From Crotalaria pallida (lineage: Eukaryota > Streptophyta > Magnoliopsida > Fabales > Fabaceae): DNA of 64,000 nt. Shown one piece after another: positions 45,551 through 57,699 of this stretch. How positions within the stretch are numbered: the first letter of the stretch is position 1; each line of letters begins with the position of its first letter. Below the pieces are notes generated by a model that did not search any database, was not told where the DNA came from, and saw nothing but the letters and a program-made list of their open reading frames with translations. Both the position numbers and the translations under genes were made by a program. The stretch lies in NCBI GenBank assembly GCA_037953625.1, contig CM075651.1:63846501-63910500 (forward strand), read 5' to 3'.

Positions 45551-46084
45551 TTTGATCATTCTCTTTTTTTTTTTTTTTTGTGATCGCCCCAGTAGTGGGT
45601 TTTTGTAACCGCCCCAGTAGTGGGTTTGAACTTTTTCTATGCTTCTTTGCTCAAAATATTATGAACGTTTATAGTATTCACAGTCGACTGTTTGCTTCTT
45701 TTTATACTTTGTGTTAAGAATTCAAGTGTCAAGACCTCGGAACTCCAGCGCTTTAGCCGAGGTGGGTTCCTCTATCCGCGATGTAAAATGATTTTAATAA
45801 ACCATGTTTGAATTGGGAGTCTCAGTAGAATACTTGACGAGTTATAAGCTCTTGTTTGAGCTGTTTATAATCGTACGCGTCATACACGGTGGCTAATCGA
45901 ATATGAGGAAAAGTACGTAATACAATGAATCCAATAACAGTCTTTTTATTAATCAGAAGCAGAAAGTACAATGGGCTCGGAGTTCCACCGAGCGTACACC
46001 ATCATTTAAACAGTAATAAACAAATCTAACAATTCTAAAAAGAATTAATAAAGCATGAAATTATGAAACTATGGAAGAAAGATT
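45551..46084. other. Convergent 3' region between antisense gene and pol
   Basis: Both genes end here, facing each other. It contains a duplicated phrase GCCCCAGTAGTGGGTTT (about 45586 and 45612) and a T15-type run near 45566. No frame recognised. Likely 3' untranslated sequence of both transcripts, so overlap of the two RNAs is possible. Confidence 0.6.
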
Positions 46085-46726
46085 CTAACTGTAATATCCT
46101 TTGAGCTTCGCCGCATTCCATGAATTGTTGATAGGAGCTCCCGAGAGATTTTCAAGTTTATAGGCTCCCGTCCCACTTTTGAAGGTGACTCGGTATGGTC
46201 CTTCCCAGCTTTGGGCCAGTTTTCCATCCTTAGCATTATTAAGACCAATATCGGCCCTTCTTAGGACAAGGTCACCCACCTCGAACTCTCTGGGGTTAAC
46301 CGATAGATTATATTCCTTCGCCTGCATCCTTTTAGCGTGCTTTTCTCGTTCGGCGGCCAAATCTCTTACTTCCTCCGACAAAACAAGATCCTCGCAGAGC
46401 AAAGTGTTGTTGATGGGGTTTGGCTGCTGCATAGCTCGGAAAGAAGGGATAATTTTCTCAATAGGGATGACTGCGTCGCAGCCATAAGTGAGCCGATAGG
46501 GCGTTTCTCCTGTTGAAGTTTGGATGGTGGTGCGATACGACCAAAGTACCTCGTGCAAGTTTTCCACCCAATTTCCTTTTGCTCCTTCAAGTCTCCTCTT
46601 GATTCCCTGAATGATGGACCTGTTCACTGATTCCACCTGACCGTTGGTTTGAGGGTGTTCCACCGAGGAGTAGTAGTGTTTAACCCCCAATGCACTGACC
46701 AAATCTTGGAACGCCCTTGCTGCAAA
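46085..46726 (-). pseudogene. pol: Integrase C-terminal part, element G
   Basis: Follows the second amber codon in the same frame. It has the catalytic Glu region (SSVEHPQTNGQVESVNRS), then ENLHEVLWSYRTTIQTSTGE and TPYRLTYGCDAVIPIE, and a C-terminal domain with FEVGDLVLRRAD and GAYKLENLSG typical of gypsy integrases. It ends with a stop at 46085. It would be made only if the TAG at 46727-46729 were read through. Confidence 0.9.
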
Positions 46727-48574
46727 CTAGGTTCCGTTGTCGGTCACCAATATCTGTGGCACCACGAATCGAGCCACAACTTGCCTTTCAAAAAAGTTTT
46801 GCACCTTTGCCGAGGATATGGTTGCCAAAGGCTCGGCCTCAACCCACTTTGTAAAATAGTCTATGGCCACGATCACCCACTTCAACTGTCCTGGTGCGGT
46901 TGGGAACTGCCCAATCAAATCCATTCCCCATTGGTAAAAGGGATAGGGAGATGAAAGAGAATGAAGTTCCTCGGCTGGTTTTTGATAAACGTCACTGTGA
47001 AATTGGCATTTATCACACCTTTTCACGTGGTCTATCGCATCTTGTTGAAGGGTAGGCCAGTAGTACCCTGCCCTTAGGACTTTTCTAGCCAGTGACTTCC
47101 CTCCAATGTGGTGGCTGCCTATTCCTCCATGAACTTCTTCTAGTGCCAGCTTTGCTTCGGCGGGGTCGAGACACCTGAGCATTGGACCGTTGACCCCTCG
47201 GCGAAAGAGTACTCCCTCAGCCAGTGCAAATTGAGATGCCTTCCTGACAAGTTTCCTAGCTTCCACCAAGTCGGTCGGCAAGGTCCCTTGTTCCAAATAG
47301 CTTGCAATTGGGCTAATCCAGCTTGAATCTAGTGATATGGAGAGGACAACGCTAGGTCCATGCACCATTTCCTGAATTAAACTCTTGTTGTTTTCAGAGT
47401 TTTTTGTTGAGGCGAGTTTGGAAAGAATATCCGCTCGGCTATTGCTTTCCCTCGGTATGTGACAGATTTCGACTTTCACAAATTCGGATGACAAGAATCT
47501 TACTTTTTCCAAGTATTTTTGAAGGATTGGCTCCTTCGCCTGATATTCACCCTTGACCTGTGAAACCACCAATTGAGAGTCGCTGAGAATTTTCACCTCT
47601 CGGGCTCCCACTTCTTTTGCCATCCTCAATCCTGCCAAAACAGCTTCATACTCTGCCTGATTGTTGGACGTTGAAAATCCAAACTTCAAGGAGTATTCAA
47701 GGGTGACTCCCTCGGAGTTCTCCAGAATTATTCCTGCTCCTGCTCCCATCTTATTACTCGATCCATCCACATAGATGTTCCAATCCGAGTTTGAGCTCGT
47801 CAATGGCTCAGTGAACTCGGTAAGGAAATCAGCCAAGGCCTGAGACTTCATCGCCTTTCTTGGTTCGAAAGTTATTTCAAACTCAGAAAGCTCGATAGCC
47901 CAAGTTACCATCCTCCCAGCCAAATCAGGTTTCTGCAATATTTGTCGGATCGGTTGAGCCGTTCTGACCGTGATGCGGTGGCTGTGGAAATATTGGCGCA
48001 ATCGCCTGACAGTTATTACTAAGCAGAAGGCTAATTTCTCCACTTTTTGATATCTGATTTCTGGTCCCTGGAGAGCTCGACTCACAAAATAAATCGGAGA
48101 CTCTTTACCTGATTCCTCACGGACCAAAACCGAACTAACCACAGAATCTCCAACCGACAAATAAAGGAAAAGAGTTTCGCCATGGCTCGGACTAGACATA
48201 ATGGGAGGCGATGCCAAATAATGTTTAAGGTCAGTAAAGGCCGTTTTACATTCTTCATCCCATTCAAACATCTTCTCATTCTCTTTCCTCAGCAGCTTGT
48301 ACCATGGAAGGGCCTTTCTAGCTGACTGAGATAGAAACCTTGAAAGAGCTGCGACCCGACCTGTTAGCTGTTGAACCCCTTTGATGTTCGAGGGACTTTT
48401 CATCTCCAAAATGGCTCTGCACTTGTCCGGATTTGCCTCTATTCCACGCTCTGTAAGCATAAACCCGAGGAATGATCCTGCCGGAACTCCGAATGTGCAT
48501 TTTTCCGGGTTCAGCCTCATATCAAACTGTCTCACCCTTCCTAAGATTTCTTTCAAGTCTTTTGCATGATCTTC
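46727..48574 (-). pseudogene. pol: RNase H, archaeal-type RNase H, integrase N-terminus, element G
   Basis: RT connection (LNPEKCTFGVPAGSFLGFML) and the ordinary RNase H (TLFLYLSVGDSVVSSVLVRE, already lacking clear catalytic residues) come first. A second RNase H follows with WNIYVDGSSNKMGAGAGIIL (Asp), NNQAEYEAVLAGL (Glu), ILSDSQLVVSQV (Asp) and SRADILSKLA (Asp). Next come the integrase zinc region (GSHHIGGKS, RCDKCQFH) and catalytic core (QWGMDLIGQFP, ILVTDNGT). The segment lies between two in-frame TAG codons (48575-48577 and 46727-46729). Dual RNase H is diagnostic of the Tat/Ogre group. Confidence 0.92.
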
Positions 48575-51500
48575 CTATTTTAAACTTTTCGCAATCATAT
48601 CGTCTATATAAACTTCCATCCTCGGCCCAATCAGAGGACCAAAAACCTTGTTCATCATGCGCTGGTAAGTTGCCCCAGCGTTTTTCAATCCGAACGGCAT
48701 AACATTATAGCAATAAGTAGCGTTTTCTATGATAAACGAGGTTTTTACCTGGTCCGGGGGATACATTGGGATCTGATTGTATCCCGAGTAAGCATCCATA
48801 AAGGACAACCTTTGATAGCCAGCCGAACTATCCACCAATTTATCGATGCATGGTAGTGGGTACTGATCCTTCGGGCATACCTTGTTCAGATCTGTGTAGT
48901 CCACGCAAATCCTCCATTTCCCGTTGGACTTCTTGACTAGCACAGGATTGGCCAACCAATCAGTGTATACCACCTCTCTAATAAATCCAGCTTCCAAAAG
49001 CTCAGCTACCTTCTCATCAGTCGCTTGCGCTTTCTCGGTTCCGACCCTTCTCTTCTTCTGACATACTGGCTTGGCGCCAGGATATACACTCAACTTGTGG
49101 CAGATGAAGTTAGGATCGATTCCCGGCATGTCTGCCGAGGTCCATGCAAACAAATCCTTGTTTTCAATTAGAAGTTCAGTAAGCTCTTTTTCTAGCTTCT
49201 CCGACAGGCTAACCCCGATCTTGACACAGTGAGATGGCTCGGGATCGAGGATTACTTTTCTAAAGTCCCCTTGCGGAGTTGGTCGGGTTTCATCCTCTTC
49301 TCTGACGTCAAGATCGGCCAAGTTGACGCTTCCTTTGTTCAATGGTTCCTTCATAATTTTCTCATCATCTAGTTTCAGCTTTGCCAAATTGATGTTATAG
49401 CATTTTCGGGCCAACTCCTGATCAGACCGTACTGTTACTACCTTGTCATCCGACCCCGGAAACTTCATGGCCAAATGTACTGTCGAAACGACGGCACCGA
49501 AAGATTGGAGTGCTGTTCTTCCGAAGATAGCGTTATAGGCCGAGGGAGCCTGGACCACGAGCCACTTTACCATTTCGGTTCGGGCAGAAGGTGGTTCACC
49601 CATTGTCACTGGGAGGTGGATATGGCCTAATGGAACGATTGAGTGTCCCGTGAAGCCAATCAAGCTTCCCTCGAATGGAGTAAGATCCGACCTATTTAAC
49701 TTCAATTTCTCGAACAAATCAAGGAACATGATGTCCGCCGAACTCCCTTGATCGACGAGAATTCTTCTTACTTCATAGTTGCCAATCCGAGCTGTGACGA
49801 TCATTGGATCATTATGGTCTTGCAGGATGTCTTCAAAGTCTTCATCACTAAAACTGATTACAACATTCTTCTTTCTCGGTTTCTGAATCGGTCGGCTTGC
49901 CACTGAAAGAACTTGCCCCACGTACTTCTTGCGGTCACACTTCTTTTCCCCACCACCAGCAAATCCTCCAGCAATAGTACCGATAAGGAAGTCATTTGCT
50001 TTCTCGGATTGTTGTATTGGGGCTCCGCTTGCAGGTGGTGAAGGACTTTTATTCCTCTTTTGCTCGGTTTTGGGAGGCGAGGGGATCTTCCTTCTAGAAC
50101 GCTTGCGCAAGGCTTCCCCGATGTAATGTTGAAGCATGCCATCCCTTACCATCTCTTCAATTAGATCTTTTAGTTGGATACATTGGTCGGTCGTATGCCC
50201 CCATCCACCATGGTGATCGCAATACTTCGATTTATCCTTTTGGGCCACCTTTCTTAAGGCTGGTGGCCGAGTGATGTTGCGCATTTCAGTATGCATGGTC
50301 TCACGAAGGATTTGACTCCTCGGGACCGTTAATTGAGTGTATTCCTCGTACCTGCCTTTGGGAGGCAGTTTATCACCTCTTTCTTGTTCCCTCTCGTCTT
50401 TCCTTCCTCTTTCCCGAAAACGATCATTCTGACGAGCCTCGTTTTGGCGAGGCCGTTGCTCCTGTCGTCCTTCGGTACCCCTTGTCGCAGTACTTATCCT
50501 TCGGAACTCCTCTAGATTGACATATTTCCTGGACCTTTCTCTAAGTTCTGCCATGTTTTGAGGTGGTTCCCCGATCAAAGAATCTTTGAAATCTCCGTCC
50601 AACAATCCCTGAGTGAGTAGGAGAACGGATACCCCCGACTGTAAGCCAGATATGCCACTGGCCTCTTGTTGATACCGAGCCAGGTAGTCGCGTAAAGACT
50701 CGCCAGGTCTTTGTGCGACTCCAGCTAAAGAATGATCCGATTTGGGCTGTGACATGCTCGCTGTATATCGATTGAGGAAGACTCTCCGAAGCTCGGCCCA
50801 GGAACTGATGGAATTTGCCGGTAGGGAGTTGAACCATCTCAGCGGCGCCGGGCCTAGCGTCATTGAGAAAGCTCGGCATTTCATTTCATCTTCTCCTCCA
50901 TAAAACATCATAGAAGACTCATAAGATGCAATGTGATCCATCGGATCAGTCGTCCCATTATAGCAAGAGACGTTCTGATGGCCCATGAAAGCTTGTGGAG
51001 TCCGAAATGCCATGATTGCGGCTGTGAACGGGTGCCCCGGATGCGGTTCAGCAGCAGCAGGTTCAGCAACCTCATTCCATGTAAGGGGTGGAGGCAAGGG
51101 AAGGTTACTTGGGTTGCCAAGAGCCATGCGAGTGCCTTGCTCGGCAAGCCTAGCCATGCTTTGCTGTTGTAAAGTAGCGATAGCTTGGTTTTGCTTTTCG
51201 ATTAATGAAGTTTGAGTCCTCAGAATTTCCATAATTGACTCTTCTCTTCTCCTGGCAGAAGAGGTCGTCATGTAAGATCTTCCCTGAGACTCGGAACGCT
51301 CACCGCCCTGAAGTGTTCCGAAGCGTCCTCTAGTAAATTGTGGCACTCCCCTAAATAAGGGTATTTCTCTATCAGACCGCTCGGTTCGGGAGTTTTCTCG
51401 AACATGACGTTCAGCTCGTCGCTCCTCTCCAGTTCGGGATCCAGCAGGGGCTCTTCTAGACTGGTGTGGTCCAGAATCCGCAGTGTCACGCCATTCCGAC

Positions 51501-51781
51501 ACATGGCCATCAGAAACACGACGTGGCTGAGATCGTCGTTCATGGCCCTCCACAGCCGGAACAACGGCGGCTTGCGGTTGGACCTGAGGAACAGCCGGAT
51601 CAGCAGGGTGGACAACTGGAGGAACTTGGGGGTTCTCAACCTGATTACCCTTAGGGGGAGCAAGTCTGTCCCTAACATTCCTGCCAGCAGCATTCCTAGG
51701 TCCGGCATTCTTTGGTGGTCTTCCTCTAAGACGACGGCGGAGATCACTTCCTCCTTGGTTGTCATCGTTGTTGTTTGCCAT
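48575..51781 (-). pseudogene. gag-pol: Gag, protease and reverse transcriptase, element G
   Basis: Start chosen at ATG 51781 (MANNNDDNQGG), because the upstream ATG at 51829 lies within the primer site. Arg/Pro-rich N terminus; gag domain at about residues 270-430 (VSCYNGTTDPMDHIASYES, LRRVFLNRYTASM). Zinc knuckle CDHHGGWGHTTDQC is a C-X2-H-X4-H-X4-C form. Protease: ILVDQGSSADIMFLDLF. RT (about residues 880-1065): WRICVDYTDLNKVCPKD, FMDAYSGYNQI, MPFGLKNAGATYQ and catalytic YIDDM. The frame then stops at TAG 48575-48577 and continues in frame. About 1068 residues, otherwise open. Confidence 0.92.
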
Positions 51782-51816
51782 TTCCTGCAGTGAGCGCTGG
51801 GAGTACTGGTTATTCA

Positions 51817-51836
51817 GGTTCCCACACACGGCGCCA
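51817..51836 (-). promoter_or_regulatory. Primer-binding site, element G
   Basis: Minus-strand TGGCGCCGTGTGTGGGAACC, one base inside the LTR at 51838. TGGCGCC-type sites are typical of Tat-lineage elements. The matching tRNA was not identified. Confidence 0.85.
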
Positions 51837-51837
51837 A

Positions 51838-52465
51838 TGTAGTGTCCTTGAACACTATATGTCCTTACCCCTCTGAGCCCTCAAGATTATGGTAATCAGG
51901 AGTTCAAGAGAAGGTCAAGTATCTATGTATGACCTTATGGTTTTTCTGCAGTTCCAGTTGGGAAAAGCAGGGTTTCCCCAGTCAACAAGTGTGTGCAGAG
52001 TGTCAACTTAGGGATGAGAGTACGTACCAGAAACCCTAGCTGTCGTGAGCTATTTATAGGGTTTGGAGGAAGTTGATGTGGGCCGTATGGGCCTCGTATC
52101 AAGGTGAGCTGAACCGGGATTCTGTGAGGAAATATAGGAGATTTATTCCCTTAGAATCCGGATAGGATCAGCTCACGATCCCATGTAGAGGCTGTTGCGA
52201 GATTCTAGGAGAAACATGCGGAAGAGATAGGAAGCCTTGGTGAGACTGAGTCAGCCGACGTTATGTCTCGGTTCTAGAATCCCGAGCCGATGGAGTGAAG
52301 ACCGTTGTTGAGGCTCGGTCCCATCAAGCCCGAGCCTGGTCTTTTCGTATGCTCGGAATGAACGTGTCCGAGCGTGGGACGTTTGTGTTAAGTAAACCGA
52401 GGGAAAGGTCCTTAGAAAATCCTTTATATATGACTGTAGTTTTTATACGGTCGGCAGACCCTACA
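51838..52465 (-). repeat. 5' (right) LTR of G, 628 bp
   Basis: TGTAGTGTCC...GACCCTACA, followed by GGAAC. Minus-strand TATA box at 52051-52058 gives a U3 of about 400 bp. Confidence 0.94.
52051..52058 (-). promoter_or_regulatory. TATA box of G gag-pol promoter
   Basis: CTATAAATAG in the 5' LTR, oriented toward the primer site and gag. The equivalent in the 3' LTR is CTATAAAAAG. Confidence 0.7.
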
Positions 52466-52884
52466 GGAACCTAACACGTTTCACTAAAATACTCTTTAAA
52501 ACAATTCATTTGACATAACGTTTAATCCTATATTATTCCAAATCAGAAAAACTAATTAAAATCATAAAAAATAACATAATAATTAAAATCAATATAAACT
52601 ATATTACAAGTTTAACTTCCAAAACAGTTTAATACTAAATAATTATTAACCATACTAGTATAATTATTATTATTATTAAAACACAACATTGAATAATTAA
52701 AAAGGTATTAGAATATACCCTCAAATATGGTGTTGAAGCAACAGAGGGAAGATCGGTTCAGTCCTAGCTCCTTCAACGATCACGGGTATGACGATAACGA
52801 CGCCGATTCACAGCCATCAGAGAGCCACACCGAGGGCTTCGATCCCGGTGATGTCGGTGCGAGCGGTTAGGGACAACAGCTCCT

Positions 52885-53229
52885 TCAAACACACCCCCAC
52901 AGCTCGGTTGGCGGCGGTGACGCACGGCGGCTGGATCCAGGGGGAAGAGAGAGGCAGAGATCGAGACCTTCCATGGAGGTGGCGGTGCGGCTCGCGTGCC
53001 GGTGATCGGGACGAACGACGACGGCAACGTCTCTCTTTGGGTCGCGAATCGCGACTGGAAGGGGCCGGGAAGGCAACGCGCCGGCGAGAGAGATTGAGCC
53101 ATGAGAGAGAGACGCGAAATGGAGAGAGAGAGCGCGCGACTGGGAGAGAGGCAAGGACCCTGGGAGAGTCAGCTCAACTATTGAGAGATGGAGAAAGAGA
53201 GATCGACGGGAAAGAGAGAGGAAAGCCAT
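52885..53229 (-). CDS. Unrecognised 114-codon frame in GC-rich part of LTR B
   Basis: Minus strand: a TATA-like TATAAAAAAAAG near 53352-53362, a CT-rich leader, then an ATG in a strong plant context (TTCCATGGCT, 53227-53229). The frame begins MAFLSLSRRSLFLHL and is Ser/Leu/Arg-rich. It may be a captured host promoter and 5' exon fragment, or chance coding in a CT-rich leader. No domain recognised. The homologous part of the right LTR is cut off by H at 62178. Confidence 0.3.
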   Translation of the reverse strand: MAFLSLSRRSLFLHLSIVELTLPGSLPLSQSRALSLHFASLSHGSISLAGALPSRPLPVAIRDPKRDVAVVVRPDHRHASRTATSMEGLDLCLSLPPGSSRRASPPPTELWGCV

Positions 53230-54136
53230 GGAAGAAGAAGAAATTGAAGAAGAAGAGTGGTTAGGAGGGGCGGCGGCACAAAGGAAAGAAGGGAAAAAGA
53301 TAGGGCTTTCACCCAAAACACATACAACACACGTACATAATCTTTCTTTCTTTTTTTTTATACTTCTATTCATTTATTTATTTAATTATTCCCAAATTAT
53401 TAATAATAAAAATTTAGCATCATATAGCTTCACATAGGAAAGCTATAAAGTAAGAAATTAGTTAAATACTAGGAAATAACAAAAATTTATTTAATATTGT
53501 ATCTTTGTAAAAATCAAGGTAAGGAATAGAAAGTATATTATTCAAATAGGATAATTTTTCTAAATGATTTTACTTTGAAATACAATTAAAGGTACTTTCG
53601 TAATTAACATAATATATTTTATGAAAATATCCAGCACTTAATTGATTGATTTCAAGAAACAATTATTTAATTCGATAAAACTTATAATTAGACTATGAAT
53701 TAAAATTAGGGATGTTACAATCCTTCCCCCCAAAAAAGAAATTTCGTCCTCGAAATTTGATTAGCGTAAACCGTAAGGTTTGGATTTAAGAACGCCTGAC
53801 CATTATTACAATAAACGTAGACAAATATAGCATACAAGGTGCTTAGTAGAACTCATAAGCTGAGGCAAACTTCATCCCCCTGTCGAACTCCACGGATTTG
53901 CTAATTAAATTCTTCGCAAGGTATAGAATAATTAATCAAGTAAGGCAAAATACAGAGCAACCCATCAATGAACAAGGTAAATGATCGACTCAGATCGTCA
54001 ATCAGACAATAGCACGATAATTACGGGATATGAATTAGCAAAACCAAGATTTTCTTGGTTTTCATGGATGACACCATTATTCTAGGTATAAGGGATTCTG
54101 CCGATTACATATTAGAAGGACACGATATAATAGACT

Positions 54137-54260
54137 CATGAAAGTGTCAATCGAATCTAAGGATAAGATAAAACAGGAGATTATCAAAAATAATTTTCAT
54201 GAAAGTGTCAATCGAATCTAAGGATAAGATAAATCAGGAGATTATCAAAAATAATTTTCA
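54137..54260. repeat. 61-bp tandem duplication in B internal region
   Basis: CATGAAAGTGTCAATCGAAT and following bases start at 54137 and again at 54198, differing at one or two positions. Confidence 0.9.
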
Positions 54261-55710
54261 GTGTATTAAAGAGTAAGGACAAGATTTCAAGGGTCACCAC
54301 TAGTAAAAGCGTTACAGTCATGACCCGAAATAAGCGTGGTCATGCAGTCATAGGTCATACGAGAAGGACTGCATGATACTTGGAGTGTATTCAAACTAGA
54401 AAGCATTTATTTAAACTTTACAAAAGATAATTCGAGTCTATAACGATCACGAGGCAATTGGAAATGAAAAGAATTACCAAACAATCAAACTTTTGGCTTA
54501 TAGGAGATGATAAGGATTATGAACCCATGATAGATTTAGGTGTCGACTTATCAAGTCAAAACTGTATGTTGCCTTCATAAACCAAGACGCGATTAAAGGA
54601 AGAACTAATGACTCTCCAATTATGTTTGAACCACAAAGAGTCTCGCTCATTAAGAATAAAAATTCGATAATCAATGACAACATAGAAATTTCATTCGATA
54701 CCAAAAGGCCATGGGTGTATGTAAGATCCAACCCATGCAAAAATAAGAATAGGTAACTTTTTGTTTAGAATTCAAGAGTTCGCATAGAGTTTAAAATGAA
54801 GGATGCAATGTACTCAAGAAATTGTACATTAATGAGTGCATCACGAATTAATAAAATCCATTCACAGTCAATTGATATTTAGAACAAAATGAAATATAGA
54901 TTCTACAATTAATATCTAAGAGATCAAGAGTTAAACGAGGAAGATAAAGGTTGAAGATGGAAAGAAATTACCAAGGCTTCAGGCAAACACGATTGACGCT
55001 CCAGCTTTGAGACACCAATCATAGATTAGGGATTCGTGAGGAAGGAGAGGGAAAAGCTGTAAGATTTTCTAGTATTCTCTTCTAGTTATTCCACTATGCA
55101 CTCTAATTTGAGGTACTTAGGAGTTCATAGGATTTAGCTAAAACAGACTATTCCCCCTAGGTTTTCAGACATCACTCCACTCAAGAGATATTCTAGAACT
55201 CGGGGACTTGATGATTTCACCTTCCAACAAATGTAGTCCTCAAGATGGCCAGTCTCGATTATACATTACCTTGGTGGTAAGATCACTCCGTCCTACCTAA
55301 GTTTCAGACATGAATTTCGAAAGCATATATTGTTGCATTATCACATTTAAAAATTGGCGTACTTGCTTCGAAACCAAGGATCGTTCCTTCCCGTTGGGGT
55401 AGCAATTCCATGCTCTGGCCCGTTGGGGTTCTTTCACTTTCCTTAATTTCGGATTTCATCCATTTTCTAAATGCGACAACGTCCATTTTCCAAGAAATCG
55501 GGTTCATTTGGGCAAAACTCGAAACACATAAACCAAAATTGATTCAAGATTCAATCAAACATTATCTGCATCATTGCAAAACTCTAATATAAGGCTAGCA
55601 ACCTGCTACTCTATTCGTCTAACTTAGATACTAAGCTATCTATCAGTTACTCGCTTGGTGAGTAACGCAACAGGAGTTGTGAGTCCACACTCCAAGGCCG
55701 ACGAGAAACT

Positions 55711-55722
55711 GCTCTGATACCA
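55711..55722 (-). promoter_or_regulatory. Primer-binding site, tRNA-iMet, element B
   Basis: GCTCTGATACCA on the plus strand, three bases from the LTR at 55726. Confidence 0.93.
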
Positions 55723-56383
55723 CAATGTAACACCCTCACAAATATTTAGTTAATTTAAGATTTATAAAAATATGGACTTGAAAATTTCGACGAAAATCCG
55801 GCAGAGTTTCCTCTGTTTTTCGGACTTTCCCCAAAATTTCCTGTTTGCACCTGTTCAGACCAGAACAATTTTAAAACATAAACATTTAATTATTATCCAG
55901 AAACAGATCCTAATGCCCCAAATATCTCAAATAGGGGCGTACAACTAATACATATCTTTAAATTACAAAATAATAGTTTTTAACATAGCTAAAACTACAG
56001 TCCACTCATAAAATAATAAACGGACACTCCACGTAGTGGAGGTTCAACCTGCTCGGCCAGAAACTGTGCAAGCTCCAAGCTCAGTACCTGAAAAATGGTT
56101 GTAAGGGTGAGCTTTACACATGAAGTAGAAAGTAGTTTCTAACTAGACATAATGACCTACTAAGTCAAACACACTTAGTCATATATCTCATAATATATCA
56201 ACAATTCATTCCCAACCAAATCACATACATGCACACAATGTCAATCTGTTTCTTTTATGTTTCATTAAACCCTTACACTTCATGTATATGTATTTCATTC
56301 CAACTTATCTATTTTTCGTCCCTTTTCGTTTCTTTACATAATTATCATTCTCTTTTCATTACTTTAACCTTTCTTTTCTCTTT

Positions 56384-56612
56384 TGAACATCTTCCCCGTA
56401 GGGATACATAGTACGTTCGTTTTATCTTTCGTTCATCTTCCCCGTAGGGATACATAGAACGTTTACTTTTATCTCTCGTTCATCTTCCCCCTCCGGGGAT
56501 ACATAGAACGTTTTCTTTGCCTTTTCATACATCTTCCCCCCTCCGGAGATACATAGTACGTTTCTTTTATCTTTTGTTCATCTTCCCCATAGGGGATACA
56601 TAGAACGTTTAC
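56384..56612. repeat. Minisatellite 1 in right LTR of B
   Basis: Five units as at 28212-28444, with scattered substitutions; unit number is conserved between the LTRs. Confidence 0.85.
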
Positions 56613-56693
56613 TATATCCTTTGTCTTTCTTTTCTCTTTTCATACTCTTTGAGCTTTTCATAAACTTTAGAAATTATTACGTGGATCCATCAT

Positions 56694-56985
56694 TGCGTGC
56701 AGTCCCACAACCCGGACAAAACATCTTACAGCTGCGCACCACATGCGTCTTACGCGATCTATGCGTGCAGTCCCACAACCAGGACAAACGTCTTACAAGA
56801 TCTGGATCACACTAGTCTATGCGTGCAGTCCCACAACCCGGACAAAACGTCTTACAAGGCTTTAAATCAAACCAGACGATGCGTGCAGTCCCACAACCCG
56901 GACAAAACGCCTTACACGACTTCAAATCACACCAGTCTATGCGAGCAGTCCCACAACCCGGACAACGTCTTACAAGACTGGCTCA
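56694..56985. repeat. Minisatellite 2 in right LTR of B
   Basis: Five units of about 58-69 bp, starting near 56694, 56763, 56821, 56881 and 56941, each with GCGTGCAGTCCCACAACCCGG and CTTACA. Solo LTR 2 is inserted just after the last unit; A1 entered the first unit of the left copy. Confidence 0.88.
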
Positions 56986-57699
56986 CCACTTATGTAACAC
57001 TCCTTGTATATCATCTTACTTTATAAGAAAAGTAATAGGTTTTACGATTACTTGGACTTATTATTGTTGGAAAAAGATCTGCAAATGAGAATTATCCCTT
57101 CCCTTGAAAATTTATTTTCACAAACACTTGATTAATAATGAAGGTGACTAGTAAAATCAGAGTTTGCGGAAACATAGTAAAATCATCATATTATTGTCCC
57201 AAAATATATCAAGTGTAACAAGTCCATTAATACCAAATAAATATTAATATGAAACTGAATTCCTCTTATGATACCTCTTTCCAAAATATGTATCATATAA
57301 ATTCTATTAAAAATAGAAATATTATAGAGCTGGTCACTGGTCCTTTGTCCAAACATCCTTTTGGTCGGATCCTCGATATCTGCGCAACGGGTTCCCAACC
57401 CATACTTTCTACATTCTGCATGCACCTAAGGGACATCTCCCCTTACTGATTCTTGTGCAAGCTAGATGCATGATCAACACCTAATAAGGGCATGGGGGTT
57501 AGCTATACATATTCGCATAATCAAATGAGAATAAAACTAACATCCACAGGTCAACATTTAGCAAATCATGTTGCATAATCATATGAGCACACCTGGTTAA
57601 TCATAATAATTCTTTCAATGCAGGTGGCATGATGCATGATTTCCTTCCACAACTGAGACCTCTAAAAGTCCATCTTGGACGTCCATCCGATACACCCTT

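Larger units (their letters stand above)
41574..52465 (-). mobile_element. Ty3/gypsy Tat-lineage retrotransposon G, complete
   Basis: LTRs 41574-42257 and 51838-52465, target duplication GGAAC (41569-41573 and 52466-52470), and empty site in the other LTR of B (61720-61724). Primer site TGGCGCCGTGTGTGGGAACC (51817-51836) and gag-pol run on the minus strand. An extra, spliced antisense gene on the plus strand lies between integrase and the 3' LTR. A second, archaeal-type RNase H and the antisense gene are known traits of Tat elements (RIRE2, Grande, Retand). LTRs differ at about 10 of 628 positions by eye, plus one 56-bp duplication. Confidence 0.95.
27555..53719 (-). repeat. 3' (left) LTR of element B, split by A1 and G
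   Basis: TGTAACACCCTCACAAATATT at 27555 matches 55726 onward, and the end GGGATGTTACA is at 53719. Pieces: 27555-28581, 39984-41568 and 52471-53719, colinear with 55726-56752, 56753-61719 (less solo LTR 2) and 61725-62178. The third piece extends beyond the homologous part because H truncates the right LTR. A CT-rich, GC-rich block lies at 52760-53330. Confidence 0.88.
53720..55725 (-). other. Non-coding internal region of element B
   Basis: Near the left end the minus strand reads CGAGGACGAAATTTC then TTTTTTGGGGGGAAGGAT, a polypurine tract next to the LTR end at 53719. At the right end is the primer site. Between them are only short unrelated frames; no gag or pol motif found. A 61-bp segment is tandemly duplicated at 54137-54260. 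Confidence 0.75.

Noticed and set aside
51782..51829. Upstream ATG of the G gag frame at 51829
   Set aside because: It overlaps the primer-binding site; the next ATG at 51781 gives a normal Gag start.
52788..53264. Plus-strand 158-codon frame rich in Arg/Glu/Gly in LTR B
   Set aside because: A GAGA-rich purine tract gives charged frames by composition; it is antisense to the element and truncated by H in the other LTR.
2026..55722. tRNA genes suggested by GCTCTGATACCA matches
   Set aside because: Only the 12-base 3' tRNA segment is present, always next to an LTR end; they are primer-binding sites, not tRNA genes.
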